The notes under the pieces are model-generated. The model searched no databases. It was not told where the DNA came from and worked only from the letters and a program-made list of their open reading frames with translations. A stretch of 64,000 bases of DNA from Streptomyces gilvus (GTDB lineage Bacteria > Actinomycetota > Actinomycetes > Streptomycetales > Streptomycetaceae): contig NZ_JAKWBE010000006.1 of NCBI RefSeq assembly GCF_022513565.1, forward strand, positions 186,001-250,000, read 5' to 3'. Shown piece after piece: positions 17,547-25,869 of the stretch; within the stretch, counting starts at the first letter, position 1; every line of letters starts with the position of its first letter. A program made the position numbers and the translations under genes.

Positions 17547-19937
17547 TCAACGGTCCACTCTCTCACCCGTGCCGGACGGGTCCGTGCTTTCCGCTGCGGT
17601 GTCCGCTGTCGGGTCACTCGGCTGCTGCGGGTCGTCTGCCCGGGCATCGGTGCCCGACTCCTCCTTGAGACGGCCGTCCGGGCCCTCGGGGTTCTCCGGT
17701 CCCTCACCGCCCTCGGCCGCCGCGTCGTCGGGACCGTTCTCCGCGGCTTCGCGGGCGGCTGCCCGCTTGCGCTGGGTGTACATGCGGAAACCGGCGAGAA
17801 CGAGCAGCAGGAAGCCGCCGCCGATGACCAGCATCACGGTGGCCGTGAACTCGGTGACCTTGACCTCGAAGGAGACCGGGCCGCCGTACTTCTGGCCGTC
17901 CTCCGTGTACAGCTGGGCCGTCACGGTCGCCTGGCCGTTGGCCTTGGCCGTCGTGGTGAACTTCACCGTCTGGCTGTGGCCGCCGGAGACCGCGATGGGC
18001 TGTTCGTCGTAGGCGCCGTCGCCGATCTTGAGGCGGGTGGGGCTGTTCGAGGTGAGCCGCAGCACCAGGTGCTGGACGCCCTGCACCAGGTTGTTCTGGA
18101 CCGTGACGGGGATCGTGGCGCTGCGTCCGGACAGCTTGGTGTCGGACTTGTCGATCAGCTTGACCTGGCCGGTCAGGCCGGTGAGGTAGGTGTCCACGTC
18201 GGTGCGGAAGCTCTGCGCGGCATACCGGCGGCCGCGCCACGACGTGGACATCTCGCGGTTCATGGCCCGCCCGAAGGGGGTCACCACCCGCGACTCGTTG
18301 CTCAGGATCACCCTGAAGTTGTCGAGCTTGTCCTCGGTGCCCGCGATCTGCTCGAAGGCCGAGCGCGGCAGCTCCTGCTTGCGCAGCGAGGAGGGGTACT
18401 CCGAAGCCGGCGGCACCTTGGTGGTGGCGCCCGGGTCCGGCTTGGCCTTCGCGGCCGCCGTGAGCTTCTCGGTCTGGGACCAGTTCCCGGCCTCGAGGTC
18501 CGTCACGGCCTCGGCCATGGCCTGGGCCTGGCGGGTCGTCGGGATGCGCTGCGGGGCGACGACGATGGTGCGCTGCTTGTTCGTCTGGGTGTTCAGGGCG
18601 AGGCTCTGGGCGAGGAACCTCTGCACGGCCAATGTGGACGCGGAGGCCCTGCTCAGATCGCCCTGGAAGGCCGTCGACAGACGGGAGTCCGCGACCACCG
18701 CCGTGATGCCGCCACCGATCGGACGGGCAGCGGAGGGCGTGTACGGCAGGCCGCCGGTCTCCTGGAGGCTGTCGCTTCGGGCGATGATCTGGTCGGCGCC
18801 CGCGGAGGTGGCGACCTTCACGATCGACGGGTCGACGGCGCCGTCCACGGGCCAGGCGAAGTCGGTCGTCGGGGTGACGTGCAGCACCGTCTTCACCGTG
18901 GTGGCGGCGACGTCCGTGGCTTCCTTGAGGTGGCTCAGCGAGCCGGTGACGCTGGTGCCGTTGTGGGCGAGGGAGGCCAGGTCCGGGTCGGCGAAGGGGA
19001 GGGCGACGACCTCCTTGTCCGCCACCGCCTGCTGCAGCTCGTCGAGCCACTGCTTCGCGATCGCCTGGTGCGTGCCCGCCGTGGTGCCGCTCGCGGTCTG
19101 GATCTTGTAGCTGCCGGTCATGGCGTCGACGGAGGCCAGCAGGTCGGGGTCGACGACCCAGGTCACGTCGAGGTTCTTGCCCAGTGAGAGCATCTCGTCC
19201 AGGCGGCCGCCGGGAGAGATCGCCTTGGCGAGGTCGTCGTTGAGGAAGACCGGCGTCTGCTGTTGGTTCGACCCGGTCTCCGCCGTCATGTGGACGTCGG
19301 AGATCAGGGGCCACAGGAACGTCGTCTTCGTCTTGGTGTCCGCGGTGTCGGGCTGCCAGGGCAGGAAGGTCCGCTGGACACCGAGCACCTGGTCCCACGG
19401 CTGGGCGGAGGTCTGGCCGGAGAGCGAGACGGCGAACTGGTACACCCCGTCGTCGCCGAGGTTCAGCTTGTCGACCGGAACGGAGATGCTGAAGGGCTCG
19501 GCGACCCCCGGAGTGAGCTTGGCGAAGTCCTCGATGTACTTCCCGCCGACCTCCGTGCCGCTGGGACCCTGGAGGCTGTCGCTGTTCTGAGCGGCGCTGT
19601 CGATGCCGGAACGCGTGGTCAGCTCGGGGCCGACGCGCAGTCCCACATGGGCGTCGGTGACCGCCTGCTTGCCGTTGTTGGTCACTGTCCCGGACACGGT
19701 GAGGGTGTCGCCGTCCGTGGGGGCGGTCGGGCTCAGGGAGTCGAGGGAGATGGCCACCGAGCCGGAACCGGAGGCGTCCTGCAGGGCGGTCCGGCCCACG
19801 GCGTCCGCGTGGCCCGCGACGGGCAGCTGCAACAGACCGGCCAGCAGCGGCGCCCCGGCGAGCAGCGCCCCGGAGCGCCGCAGCCAGCGGCGGGCAGGTG
19901 AGGGACTCGTCCCCTGGAAGTCTGCCGCCTCGGCCAC
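17547..19937 (-). CDS. DUF6049 family secreted/membrane protein
   Basis: A 796-residue protein with an N-terminal signal peptide (RRWLRRSGALLAGAPLLAGL, ending at about residue 46), a large extracytoplasmic region and one C-terminal membrane segment near 701-722 (MLVIGGGFLLLVLAGFRMYT). A basic and then acidic cytosolic tail rich in Glu, Asp and Pro follows. The outer region starts with a beta-rich domain (SISLDSLSPTAPTDGDTLTV). It is regularly found directly upstream of murJ in actinobacteria, suggesting a role in envelope assembly, but no activity is known to me. GTG start at 19937; first gene of the probable leftward murJ-pseudokinase-sigM group. Confidence 0.85.
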   Translation of the reverse strand: MAEAADFQGTSPSPARRWLRRSGALLAGAPLLAGLLQLPVAGHADAVGRTALQDASGSGSVAISLDSLSPTAPTDGDTLTVSGTVTNNGKQAVTDAHVGLRVGPELTTRSGIDSAAQNSDSLQGPSGTEVGGKYIEDFAKLTPGVAEPFSISVPVDKLNLGDDGVYQFAVSLSGQTSAQPWDQVLGVQRTFLPWQPDTADTKTKTTFLWPLISDVHMTAETGSNQQQTPVFLNDDLAKAISPGGRLDEMLSLGKNLDVTWVVDPDLLASVDAMTGSYKIQTASGTTAGTHQAIAKQWLDELQQAVADKEVVALPFADPDLASLAHNGTSVTGSLSHLKEATDVAATTVKTVLHVTPTTDFAWPVDGAVDPSIVKVATSAGADQIIARSDSLQETGGLPYTPSAARPIGGGITAVVADSRLSTAFQGDLSRASASTLAVQRFLAQSLALNTQTNKQRTIVVAPQRIPTTRQAQAMAEAVTDLEAGNWSQTEKLTAAAKAKPDPGATTKVPPASEYPSSLRKQELPRSAFEQIAGTEDKLDNFRVILSNESRVVTPFGRAMNREMSTSWRGRRYAAQSFRTDVDTYLTGLTGQVKLIDKSDTKLSGRSATIPVTVQNNLVQGVQHLVLRLTSNSPTRLKIGDGAYDEQPIAVSGGHSQTVKFTTTAKANGQATVTAQLYTEDGQKYGGPVSFEVKVTEFTATVMLVIGGGFLLLVLAGFRMYTQRKRAAAREAAENGPDDAAAEGGEGPENPEGPDGRLKEESGTDARADDPQQPSDPTADTAAESTDPSGTGERVDR

Positions 19938-20134
19938 GCGCTCGCCCGTCCCTCGTCGTCGTCAGTGGTCGTCGCAATGTGCGTCCACGCATGGTAACGA
20001 TGCGCGCTGAGGGTAAGTGCCGCGGACTGCTCCGCAAGATCGGGGAACAAGATCGTGCCGTCCCATATGTGGCTGTATAAGGACCGCGGGGTTGTGCACG
20101 TTCAATGGAGGCGCCCACGGTCGTTCGGGCCACG

Positions 20135-20148
20135 TACCCTCTTCTGTT
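20135..20148 (+). promoter_or_regulatory. Probable promoter for leaderless cca mRNA
   Basis: TACCCT at 20135-20140 is a good -10 hexamer and the GTG start codon follows eight bases later, so transcription would begin at or next to the start codon. No Shine-Dalgarno is present. The -35 is not clear. Confidence 0.5.
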
Positions 20149-21591
20149 GTGCCGAACGCCAACGAAGACAACGCCCGTGCCCTGAACCAGGCTCCGTCCA
20201 GCACACCGGACGAGGTGCTGAGGGTCGCCCCTGTCGCAGACGACCTCGCCCGCCGCTTCCAGGCGGCCGGGTTCTCACTCGCCCTCGTCGGCGGCTCGGT
20301 CCGGGACGCGCTGCTGGGACGGCTCGGCAACGACCTCGACTTCACGACCGACGCCCGCCCCGAGGACGTCCTCAAGATCGTCCGGCCCTGGGCCGACGCC
20401 GTGTGGGAGGTCGGCATCGCCTTCGGCACGGTCGGTGCGCAGAAGGACGGCTACCAGATCGAGGTGACGACCTACCGGTCCGAGGCGTACGACCGTACCT
20501 CCCGCAAGCCCGAGGTGGCATACGGCGACTCGATCGAGGAGGATCTCGTCCGGCGGGACTTCACCGTGAACGCGATGGCTCTCGCGCTTCCCGAGCAGAA
20601 GTTCATCGATCCCCACGATGGACGCGCCGATATCGCCGCCCGTGTGCTGCGTACCCCTGGCACTCCCGAGGACTCCTTCTCGGACGACCCGCTACGGATG
20701 ATGCGCGCGGCGCGCTTCGCCGCTCAGCTCGACTTCGAGGTGGCTCCCGAGGTCGTGACGGCCATGAAGGAGATGGCGGGGCGGATCGAGATCGTCTCGG
20801 CGGAGCGGGTGCGGGACGAGCTCAACAAGCTGATCCTGTCCGGCAATCCGCGCAAGGGCCTGACCCTCCTCGTCGACACCGGCCTCGCCGACCACGTTCT
20901 GCCCGAGCTGCCGGCCCTACGACTGGAGAGCGACGAGCACCACCGCCACAAGGACGTCTACGAGCACACGCTCATCGTCCTGGAACAGGCGATCGCGCTG
21001 GAGGAGGACGGTCCCGATCTCACCCTGCGTCTGTCGGCGCTCCTGCATGACATCGGAAAGCCACGTACCCGTCGCTTCGAGAAGGACGGACGGGTCTCGT
21101 TCCACCACCACGAGGTGGTGGGGGCGAAGATGACCAAGAAGCGCATGACAGCACTCAAGTACTCCAACGAAATGGTGAAGGACGTCTCACACCTGGTCGA
21201 ACTCCACCTGCGCTTCCACGGATACGGCACGGGTGAATGGACGGACTCCGCGGTCCGCCGCTATGTCCGTGACGCCGGCCCCCTCCTGGGTCGGCTCCAC
21301 AAGCTGACCCGCTCGGACTGCACCACCCGCAACAAGCGGAAGGCGGCGGCACTGTCCCGCGCCTACGACGGTCTGGAGGAGCGCATCGCTCAACTCCAGG
21401 AGCAGGAGGAGCTGGACGCCATCCGCCCGGACCTGGACGGCAATCAGATCATGGAGATCCTGGGTGTCGCCCCGGGGCCGGTCATCGGCCGTGCCTACCG
21501 CCACATGCTGGAACTGCGGCTGGAGAACGGACCGATGGAGCACGACACGGCGGTGGCCGCGCTCAAGGAGTGGTGGGCCGAACAGAGCTGA
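20149..21591 (+). CDS. cca: CCA tRNA nucleotidyltransferase
   Basis: A 480-residue class II tRNA nucleotidyltransferase that adds or repairs the 3' CCA of tRNAs. The catalytic head has LVGGSVRDALLGRLGNDLDF with the metal-binding DLD, then FGTVGAQKDGYQIEVTTYR, RRDFTVNAMAL and the RMMRAARFAAQL segment. An HD domain follows (ALLHDIGKP, FHHHEVVGA). GTG 20149 gives VPNANEDNARALNQ; an upstream extension of 44 residues has no family match. It probably starts a leaderless mRNA. The gene is often called pcnB in older Streptomyces annotations. Ends 13 bases before a parS-centred hairpin. Confidence 0.95.
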   Translation: MPNANEDNARALNQAPSSTPDEVLRVAPVADDLARRFQAAGFSLALVGGSVRDALLGRLGNDLDFTTDARPEDVLKIVRPWADAVWEVGIAFGTVGAQKDGYQIEVTTYRSEAYDRTSRKPEVAYGDSIEEDLVRRDFTVNAMALALPEQKFIDPHDGRADIAARVLRTPGTPEDSFSDDPLRMMRAARFAAQLDFEVAPEVVTAMKEMAGRIEIVSAERVRDELNKLILSGNPRKGLTLLVDTGLADHVLPELPALRLESDEHHRHKDVYEHTLIVLEQAIALEEDGPDLTLRLSALLHDIGKPRTRRFEKDGRVSFHHHEVVGAKMTKKRMTALKYSNEMVKDVSHLVELHLRFHGYGTGEWTDSAVRRYVRDAGPLLGRLHKLTRSDCTTRNKRKAAALSRAYDGLEERIAQLQEQEELDAIRPDLDGNQIMEILGVAPGPVIGRAYRHMLELRLENGPMEHDTAVAALKEWWAEQS

Positions 21592-21604
21592 ACCTCTGTG
21601 AACC

Positions 21605-21634
21605 GGCGGCATGTTTCACGTGAAACATGCCGCC
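21605..21634 (+). terminator. parS-centred 30-base palindrome, terminator of cca
   Basis: A perfect 30-base palindrome: an eight-base GC-rich extension on each side of the parS at 21613-21626. It starts 13 bases after the cca stop, so the transcript would fold into a 15-pair hairpin (less the loop). There is no T-tract. Confidence 0.7.
21613..21626. other. parS site, perfect, in a hairpin
   Basis: GTTTCACGTGAAAC at the exact centre of the palindrome 21605-21634. Confidence 0.95.
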
Positions 21635-21643
21635 ACACGACAT

Positions 21644-21683
21644 GCGCCGGGGCGGTGTTTCACGTGAAACACCGCCCCGGCGC
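21644..21683 (-). terminator. parS-centred 40-base palindrome, terminator of the LppU-like gene
   Basis: A perfect 40-base palindrome: 13 GC-rich bases flank each side of the parS at 21657-21670. It lies 12 bases beyond the stop of the leftward gene at 21696, so it is well placed as that gene's terminator and may also back up cca. Confidence 0.7.
21657..21670. other. parS site, perfect, in a hairpin
   Basis: GTTTCACGTGAAAC at the exact centre of the palindrome 21644-21683, 30 bases from the previous parS. Confidence 0.95.
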
Positions 21684-21695
21684 TGCACGCCCTCG

Positions 21696-22220
21696 TTACT
21701 TGTAGTCCTTCAGGCAGAGCAGGAAGTCGCTGCTGTCGCCGGACTCGGTGTACGTGTACTGGAAGTCCTTGGCCGCGGCCTCACACTTCGTCGAAGCCGA
21801 GAGCTCGGTGGAGTACGACCCCTTCACCTTGGCCAGCACCACGTACTGGGCCTTCGACGAGCCGCAGTCGACCACCTCGAGGTCCGGGTTGGTGTCGGAG
21901 GTGCTGCCGCGGTGCATGCAGTCACCGACCTTGGCGGTGTTGGCGTCGTCCTGGCTGGCTATGTAGCCCACGATGGCCGCGACGGCCACGACCGCGACGA
22001 TGACGATGTTCTTGATCGTCTTGAAGCTCAGCTTGCGGCGAGGCTGCGCCGGAACCGGGGCGTACGGCGCGGCCCCCGGCGGGGGAAACCCGGGCTGCCC
22101 GGGCTGACCCGGCTGCTGGGGGTAGGCGGCGTGCGGCGGGTACGGAGCCTGGGGCTGCGGCTGGCCGTAGGGCTGCTGGTCCTGGGCGAACGGGTTCTGG
22201 CCCTGAGGCGGAGTGGTCAT
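21696..22220 (-). CDS. LppU/SCO3897-like membrane-anchored protein
   Basis: A 174-residue protein. The first 60 residues are Gln/Pro/Tyr/Gly-rich (QPYGQPQPQAPYPPHAAYPQ), then a basic patch RRKLSF and a membrane segment IVIVAVVAVAAIVGYIA at about 71-87. An outer domain of about 85 residues has paired cysteines (GDCMHRG, VVDCGS, TKCEAA, LLCLKDY). The layout fits the LppU/SCO3897 family of unknown function. Four outer cysteines suggest disulphides. ATG start with a GGGGGA ribosome binding site. Single gene, ended by the parS palindrome. Confidence 0.8.
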   Translation of the reverse strand: MTTPPQGQNPFAQDQQPYGQPQPQAPYPPHAAYPQQPGQPGQPGFPPPGAAPYAPVPAQPRRKLSFKTIKNIVIVAVVAVAAIVGYIASQDDANTAKVGDCMHRGSTSDTNPDLEVVDCGSSKAQYVVLAKVKGSYSTELSASTKCEAAAKDFQYTYTESGDSSDFLLCLKDYK

Positions 22221-22311
22221 GTGGGTGTCCCCCTGAAAGTGAATGAGCTGCGCACATAAGAGACGCGTAAGACGGAGGTAAGTTACCGGCCGCCACTGAC
22301 ACTGCTGTGAC

Positions 22312-23604
22312 TCAGGTGGACTCTGTGGCCTTCATGTGACACTTACGGTGCTCAAAGCGGGCCATAGTCGCAGCAATTGCTCCGTAGCCAACGGCGACCG
22401 CGACGACCACGGTCGTGGAACGGCCGTCGGGTGGCAGCATCAGTGCGGCGACCGCGGCGGCGCCGACGAAGGCGATGTTGAACAGGACGTCGTAGACGGA
22501 GAAGATCCGCCCGCGGAAGCCGTCGTCGACGCGGGACTGCACGATCGTGTCCGTCGCGATCTTCGCCCCCTGCGTCGTCAGACCCAGGACGAACGTCGCG
22601 ACGAGCATGGGACCGACGGCGAACGGGAGCCCGAGCGCAGGCTCCAGCACCGCGGCACTCGCCGCGCACACGACGATCCAGCGGCCGGGACCGAGCCGTC
22701 CCGCCGCCCACGGCGTCACGACGGCGGCCGCGAAGAAGCCGGCGGCGGACGTCCCCAAGGCCAGTCCCAGCAGCCGCAGTCCGTCGTCCGTGTCCGAGGA
22801 GAAGGCGTACCGGCACAGCATCAGCAGCATGACCAGGAGGGCGCCGTAGCAGAACCGCATCAGCGTCATCGTCAGGAGCGCCCAGGCCGCCTCCCGGCGC
22901 GCTGGAGCGGTCAGGTGCCGTACCGCTGCCGTCAGGTCGCGAGCGGTCCCGGCGAGTGCCGTACGGAGGCGCGGCTGTACCAACTCCTGGTCGGGCCCCA
23001 GCAGCCCGGGTGCCAGGCGCAGAGAGGCGAACGCCCCGCACAGGTAGAGCAGGGCGCCCAGCAGCACCACGGCGGCGTCCGAGTCGGCCACCACCAGCCG
23101 CACGACGAAGGCGAGACCTCCGCCGACGGTCGCGGCGAGCGTTCCGGCGGTCGGCGACAGGGAGTTGGCCATGACCAGCCGTTCCTCGTCCACGACGCGC
23201 GGCAGGGCGGCGGACAGTCCCGCGAGGACGAAGCGGTTGACGGCGGTGACGCAGAGCGCGGAGGCGTAGAAGAGCCAGTCCGGGACGTGGGTGAGGATCA
23301 GGACGGCTGTGGCCGAGGCCATCAGGGCGCGCAGCAGGTTGCCGTAGAGGAAGACCTGGCGACGGCGCCAGCGGTCCAGGAGAACGCCGGCGAAGGGGCC
23401 GACCAAGGAGTACGGGAGCAGCAGGACCGCCATCGCGGAGGCGATGGCGGCGGCCGAGGTCTGCTTCTCCGGAGAGAAGACCACGTAGGCGGCGAGCGCG
23501 ATCTGGTAGACCCCGTCGGCTCCCTGGGAGAGCAGTCGTACGGCCAGCAGTCGTCGGAAGTTCCGGAAGCGGAGCAGGACGCGCAGGTCGCGGACGACGG
23601 ACAT
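22312..23604 (-). CDS. MFS transporter
   Basis: A 430-residue major facilitator with about 12 hydrophobic segments. The family signature between helices 2 and 3 reads GVLLDRWRRRQVFLYGN, and the N-terminus is LLRFRNFRRLLAVRLLSQGADG, like the MFS_3/enterobactin-exporter group. Substrate unknown. ATG 23604 is preferred (TGAGG upstream); GTG 23619 would add five residues. It is convergent with nothing and lies alone between the LppU-like gene and ino1. High Leu/Ala content is ordinary for this class. Confidence 0.88.
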   Translation of the reverse strand: MSVVRDLRVLLRFRNFRRLLAVRLLSQGADGVYQIALAAYVVFSPEKQTSAAAIASAMAVLLLPYSLVGPFAGVLLDRWRRRQVFLYGNLLRALMASATAVLILTHVPDWLFYASALCVTAVNRFVLAGLSAALPRVVDEERLVMANSLSPTAGTLAATVGGGLAFVVRLVVADSDAAVVLLGALLYLCGAFASLRLAPGLLGPDQELVQPRLRTALAGTARDLTAAVRHLTAPARREAAWALLTMTLMRFCYGALLVMLLMLCRYAFSSDTDDGLRLLGLALGTSAAGFFAAAVVTPWAAGRLGPGRWIVVCAASAAVLEPALGLPFAVGPMLVATFVLGLTTQGAKIATDTIVQSRVDDGFRGRIFSVYDVLFNIAFVGAAAVAALMLPPDGRSTTVVVAVAVGYGAIAATMARFEHRKCHMKATEST

Positions 23605-23627
23605 GGGGCACAGCCTCACATACGGGG

Positions 23628-23658
23628 AGGGTCCCCGGGCACGTGGCCCGGGGACCCT
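23628..23658 (-). terminator. Terminator of ino1
   Basis: A perfect 13-base-pair stem (23628-23640 with 23646-23658) and five-base loop, 47 bases beyond the ino1 stop and just upstream of the MFS gene. Confidence 0.8.
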
Positions 23659-23705
23659 CTGGAGCCCTGGCAGGAGCGTTTTCAGTGCGTGGCGCTGCGA
23701 GCCGC

Positions 23706-24788
23706 TTAGCGCTCGACCTCACCCTTGATGAACTTCTCGACGTTCTCGCGGGCCTCGTCGTCGAAGTACTGGACCGGCGGGGACTTCATGAAGTAGCTGG
23801 AGGCCGACAGGATCGGGCCGCCGATGCCGCGGTCCTTGGCGATCTTCGCGGCGCGCAGGGCGTCGATGATGACGCCGGCGGAGTTCGGGGAGTCCCAGAC
23901 CTCGAGCTTGTACTCCAGGTTCAGCGGGACGTCGCCGAACGCGCGGCCCTCGAGGCGGACGTAGGCCCACTTGCGGTCGTCGAGCCAGGCGACGTAGTCG
24001 GACGGGCCGATGTGGACGTTCTTCTCGCCGAGGTCCCGGTCGGGGATCTGGGAGGTGACGGCCTGCGTCTTGGAGATCTTCTTGGACTCCAGGCGCTCGC
24101 GCTCGAGCATGTTCTTGAAGTCCATGTTGCCGCCGACGTTCAGCTGCATCGTGCGGTCCAGGATGACGCCCCGGTCCTCGAACAGCTTGGCCATGACGCG
24201 GTGCGTGATGGTGGCGCCGACCTGGGACTTGATGTCGTCGCCGACGATCGGGACGCCCGCCTCGGTGAACTTGTCGGCCCACTCCTTGGTGCCGGCGATG
24301 AAGACCGGAAGGGCGTTGACGAAGGCGACCTTGGCGTCGATGGCGCACTGGGCGTAGAACTTCGCCGCGTCCTCGGAGCCCACGGGCAGGTAGCAGACGA
24401 GGACGTCGACCTGCCTGTCCTTGAGGACCTGGACGACGTCGACCGGCTCCTCGGCGGCCTCCTCGATGGTGAGGCGGTAGTACTTGCCGAGACCGTCGAG
24501 GGTGTGGCCGCGCTGCACCGTCACGCCGGTGTGCGGCACGTCGGCGATCTTGATGGTGTTGTTCTCGGAGGCGCCGATCGCGTCCGCGAGGTCGAGGCCG
24601 ACCTTCTTGGCGTCGACGTCGAACGCGGCGACGAACTCGACGTCACCGACGTGGTAGTCACCGAACTGCACGTGCATCAGGCCGGGGACCTTCGACGCCG
24701 GGTCGGCGTCCTTGTAGTACTCGACTCCCTGCACCAGCGACGCGGCGCAGTTGCCCACGCCGACGATGGCTACGCGAACCGAACCCAT
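23706..24788 (-). CDS. ino1: Inositol-3-phosphate synthase
   Basis: A 360-residue NAD-dependent myo-inositol-1-phosphate synthase converting glucose 6-phosphate to inositol 3-phosphate, the precursor for mycothiol and phosphatidylinositol lipids in actinobacteria. The N-terminal Rossmann motif is [18 protein letters not shown]. Family segments [30 protein letters not shown] and [16 protein letters not shown] are present. The short actinobacterial form is expected to be about 360 residues. ATG at 24788 is used. A PadR regulator gene ends 44 bases upstream on the same strand and may control it. Confidence 0.95.
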   Translation of the reverse strand: MGSVRVAIVGVGNCAASLVQGVEYYKDADPASKVPGLMHVQFGDYHVGDVEFVAAFDVDAKKVGLDLADAIGASENNTIKIADVPHTGVTVQRGHTLDGLGKYYRLTIEEAAEEPVDVVQVLKDRQVDVLVCYLPVGSEDAAKFYAQCAIDAKVAFVNALPVFIAGTKEWADKFTEAGVPIVGDDIKSQVGATITHRVMAKLFEDRGVILDRTMQLNVGGNMDFKNMLERERLESKKISKTQAVTSQIPDRDLGEKNVHIGPSDYVAWLDDRKWAYVRLEGRAFGDVPLNLEYKLEVWDSPNSAGVIIDALRAAKIAKDRGIGGPILSASSYFMKSPPVQYFDDEARENVEKFIKGEVER

Positions 24789-24832
24789 TCCGGTTGCTCC
24801 CTGTGTGTACGAGTGAGGCCCTGACCGGGCGC

Positions 24833-25516
24833 TCACGTGGCGGTGTCGTCGGGCGTATCCGGCCCGGGGGTGTCCCCGGGCCGGGGCAGGACGCCCGGCG
24901 CTCCAGATGTGGTGTCGTGCCGAGCGGGCCCCCCGGATTCAGGACCCTTGAGGTCCCGTCCGGCCCGCTCGCTCTCGATGAGCTCGTTCAGCCAGCGCAC
25001 TTCGCGCTCCACGGACTCCATCCCGTGGCGCTGGAGCTCGAGTGTGTAGTCGTCGAGGCGCTCCCGGGTGCGGGCGAAGGAGACACGCATCTTCTCCAGA
25101 CGCTCCTCCAGCCGGCTGCGGCGGCCCTCCAGCACGCGCATGCGCACGTCGCGTGACGTCTGCCCGAAGAAGGCGAAACGGGCGGCGAAGTGCTCGTCCT
25201 CGTACGCGTCGGGGCCCGTCTGCGACAGCAGCTCCTCGAAGTGCTCCTTGCCCTCCGCCGTCAACCTGTAGACGATCTTGGCGCGACGCCCTGCGAGTGG
25301 TGCGGCGAGGGCGTCCTCAGGAGCGTTCCCCGACTCCTCGGTCAACCAGCCGTTGGCGACCAGCGTCTTGAGGCAGGGGTACAGCGTCCCGTAGCTGAAC
25401 GCGCGGAACACGCCCAGTGACGTGTTGAGCCGCTTGCGCAGCTCGTATCCGTGCATCGGGGACTCGCGGAGCAGGCCGAGGACGGCGAACTCGAGGATCC
25501 CGGACCTGCGGCTCAT
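24833..25516 (-). CDS. PadR family transcriptional regulator
   Basis: A 227-residue PadR repressor-type protein. The winged-helix domain (residues 1-95) starts [28 protein letters not shown] and includes [19 protein letters not shown] and the wing. A C-terminal helical dimerisation domain follows ([31 protein letters not shown]), then a disordered Pro/Gly tail. It probably regulates itself and the ino1 gene 44 bases downstream. The palindrome at 25547-25567, 31 bases upstream of its start, is the obvious operator candidate. The ligand is unknown. Confidence 0.92.
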   Translation of the reverse strand: MSRRSGILEFAVLGLLRESPMHGYELRKRLNTSLGVFRAFSYGTLYPCLKTLVANGWLTEESGNAPEDALAAPLAGRRAKIVYRLTAEGKEHFEELLSQTGPDAYEDEHFAARFAFFGQTSRDVRMRVLEGRRSRLEERLEKMRVSFARTRERLDDYTLELQRHGMESVEREVRWLNELIESERAGRDLKGPESGGPARHDTTSGAPGVLPRPGDTPGPDTPDDTAT

Positions 25517-25869
25517 CCCCTCGCCTCCTCGTCTTTATCTCGCTCCGATGTATCGACTCGATACATCACGACGATAGAACGACCGTCCGGATGGGACAAG
25601 TGGGGAAACGGTGAACGGGATCACACCACTTATTCATGCGAGGCAAGTTGTCTGGTTTAGGGCGAACTTGGGAACTCGGCGGGTTTTGACGGTGCGTAGT
25701 CTGTGCGCCATGCACACCACCGGGAGCCGAGTGACGCGAGGGAGCGTCGTCGTCCTGGGTGCCGTACGGATGAATGCGGGATCGACCACATCCGTACTTC
25801 GGGGGGACCGGAAACCAGCCGCCGTTTCCAGGCGCGCACGGGTGCGCCTGCCCGAGGAGTAGTCGTTCG
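25517..25869. promoter_or_regulatory. Divergent padR/PBP promoter region
   Basis: A 353-base non-coding stretch between divergent genes. It contains the padR palindrome (25547-25567) and, near 25680, a TTGACG that could be a -35 element for the penicillin-binding protein, without a clear partner. I see no gene; a small open frame from 25611 lacks a ribosome binding site and homology. Confidence 0.5.
25547..25567. promoter_or_regulatory. Candidate PadR operator
   Basis: A 21-base perfect inverted repeat (arms GATGTATCGA and TCGATACATC around one central base). It covers the likely padR promoter region. The ATGTAT/ATACAT half-sites resemble known PadR-family operators. AT-rich in an otherwise GC-rich sequence. 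Confidence 0.65.
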
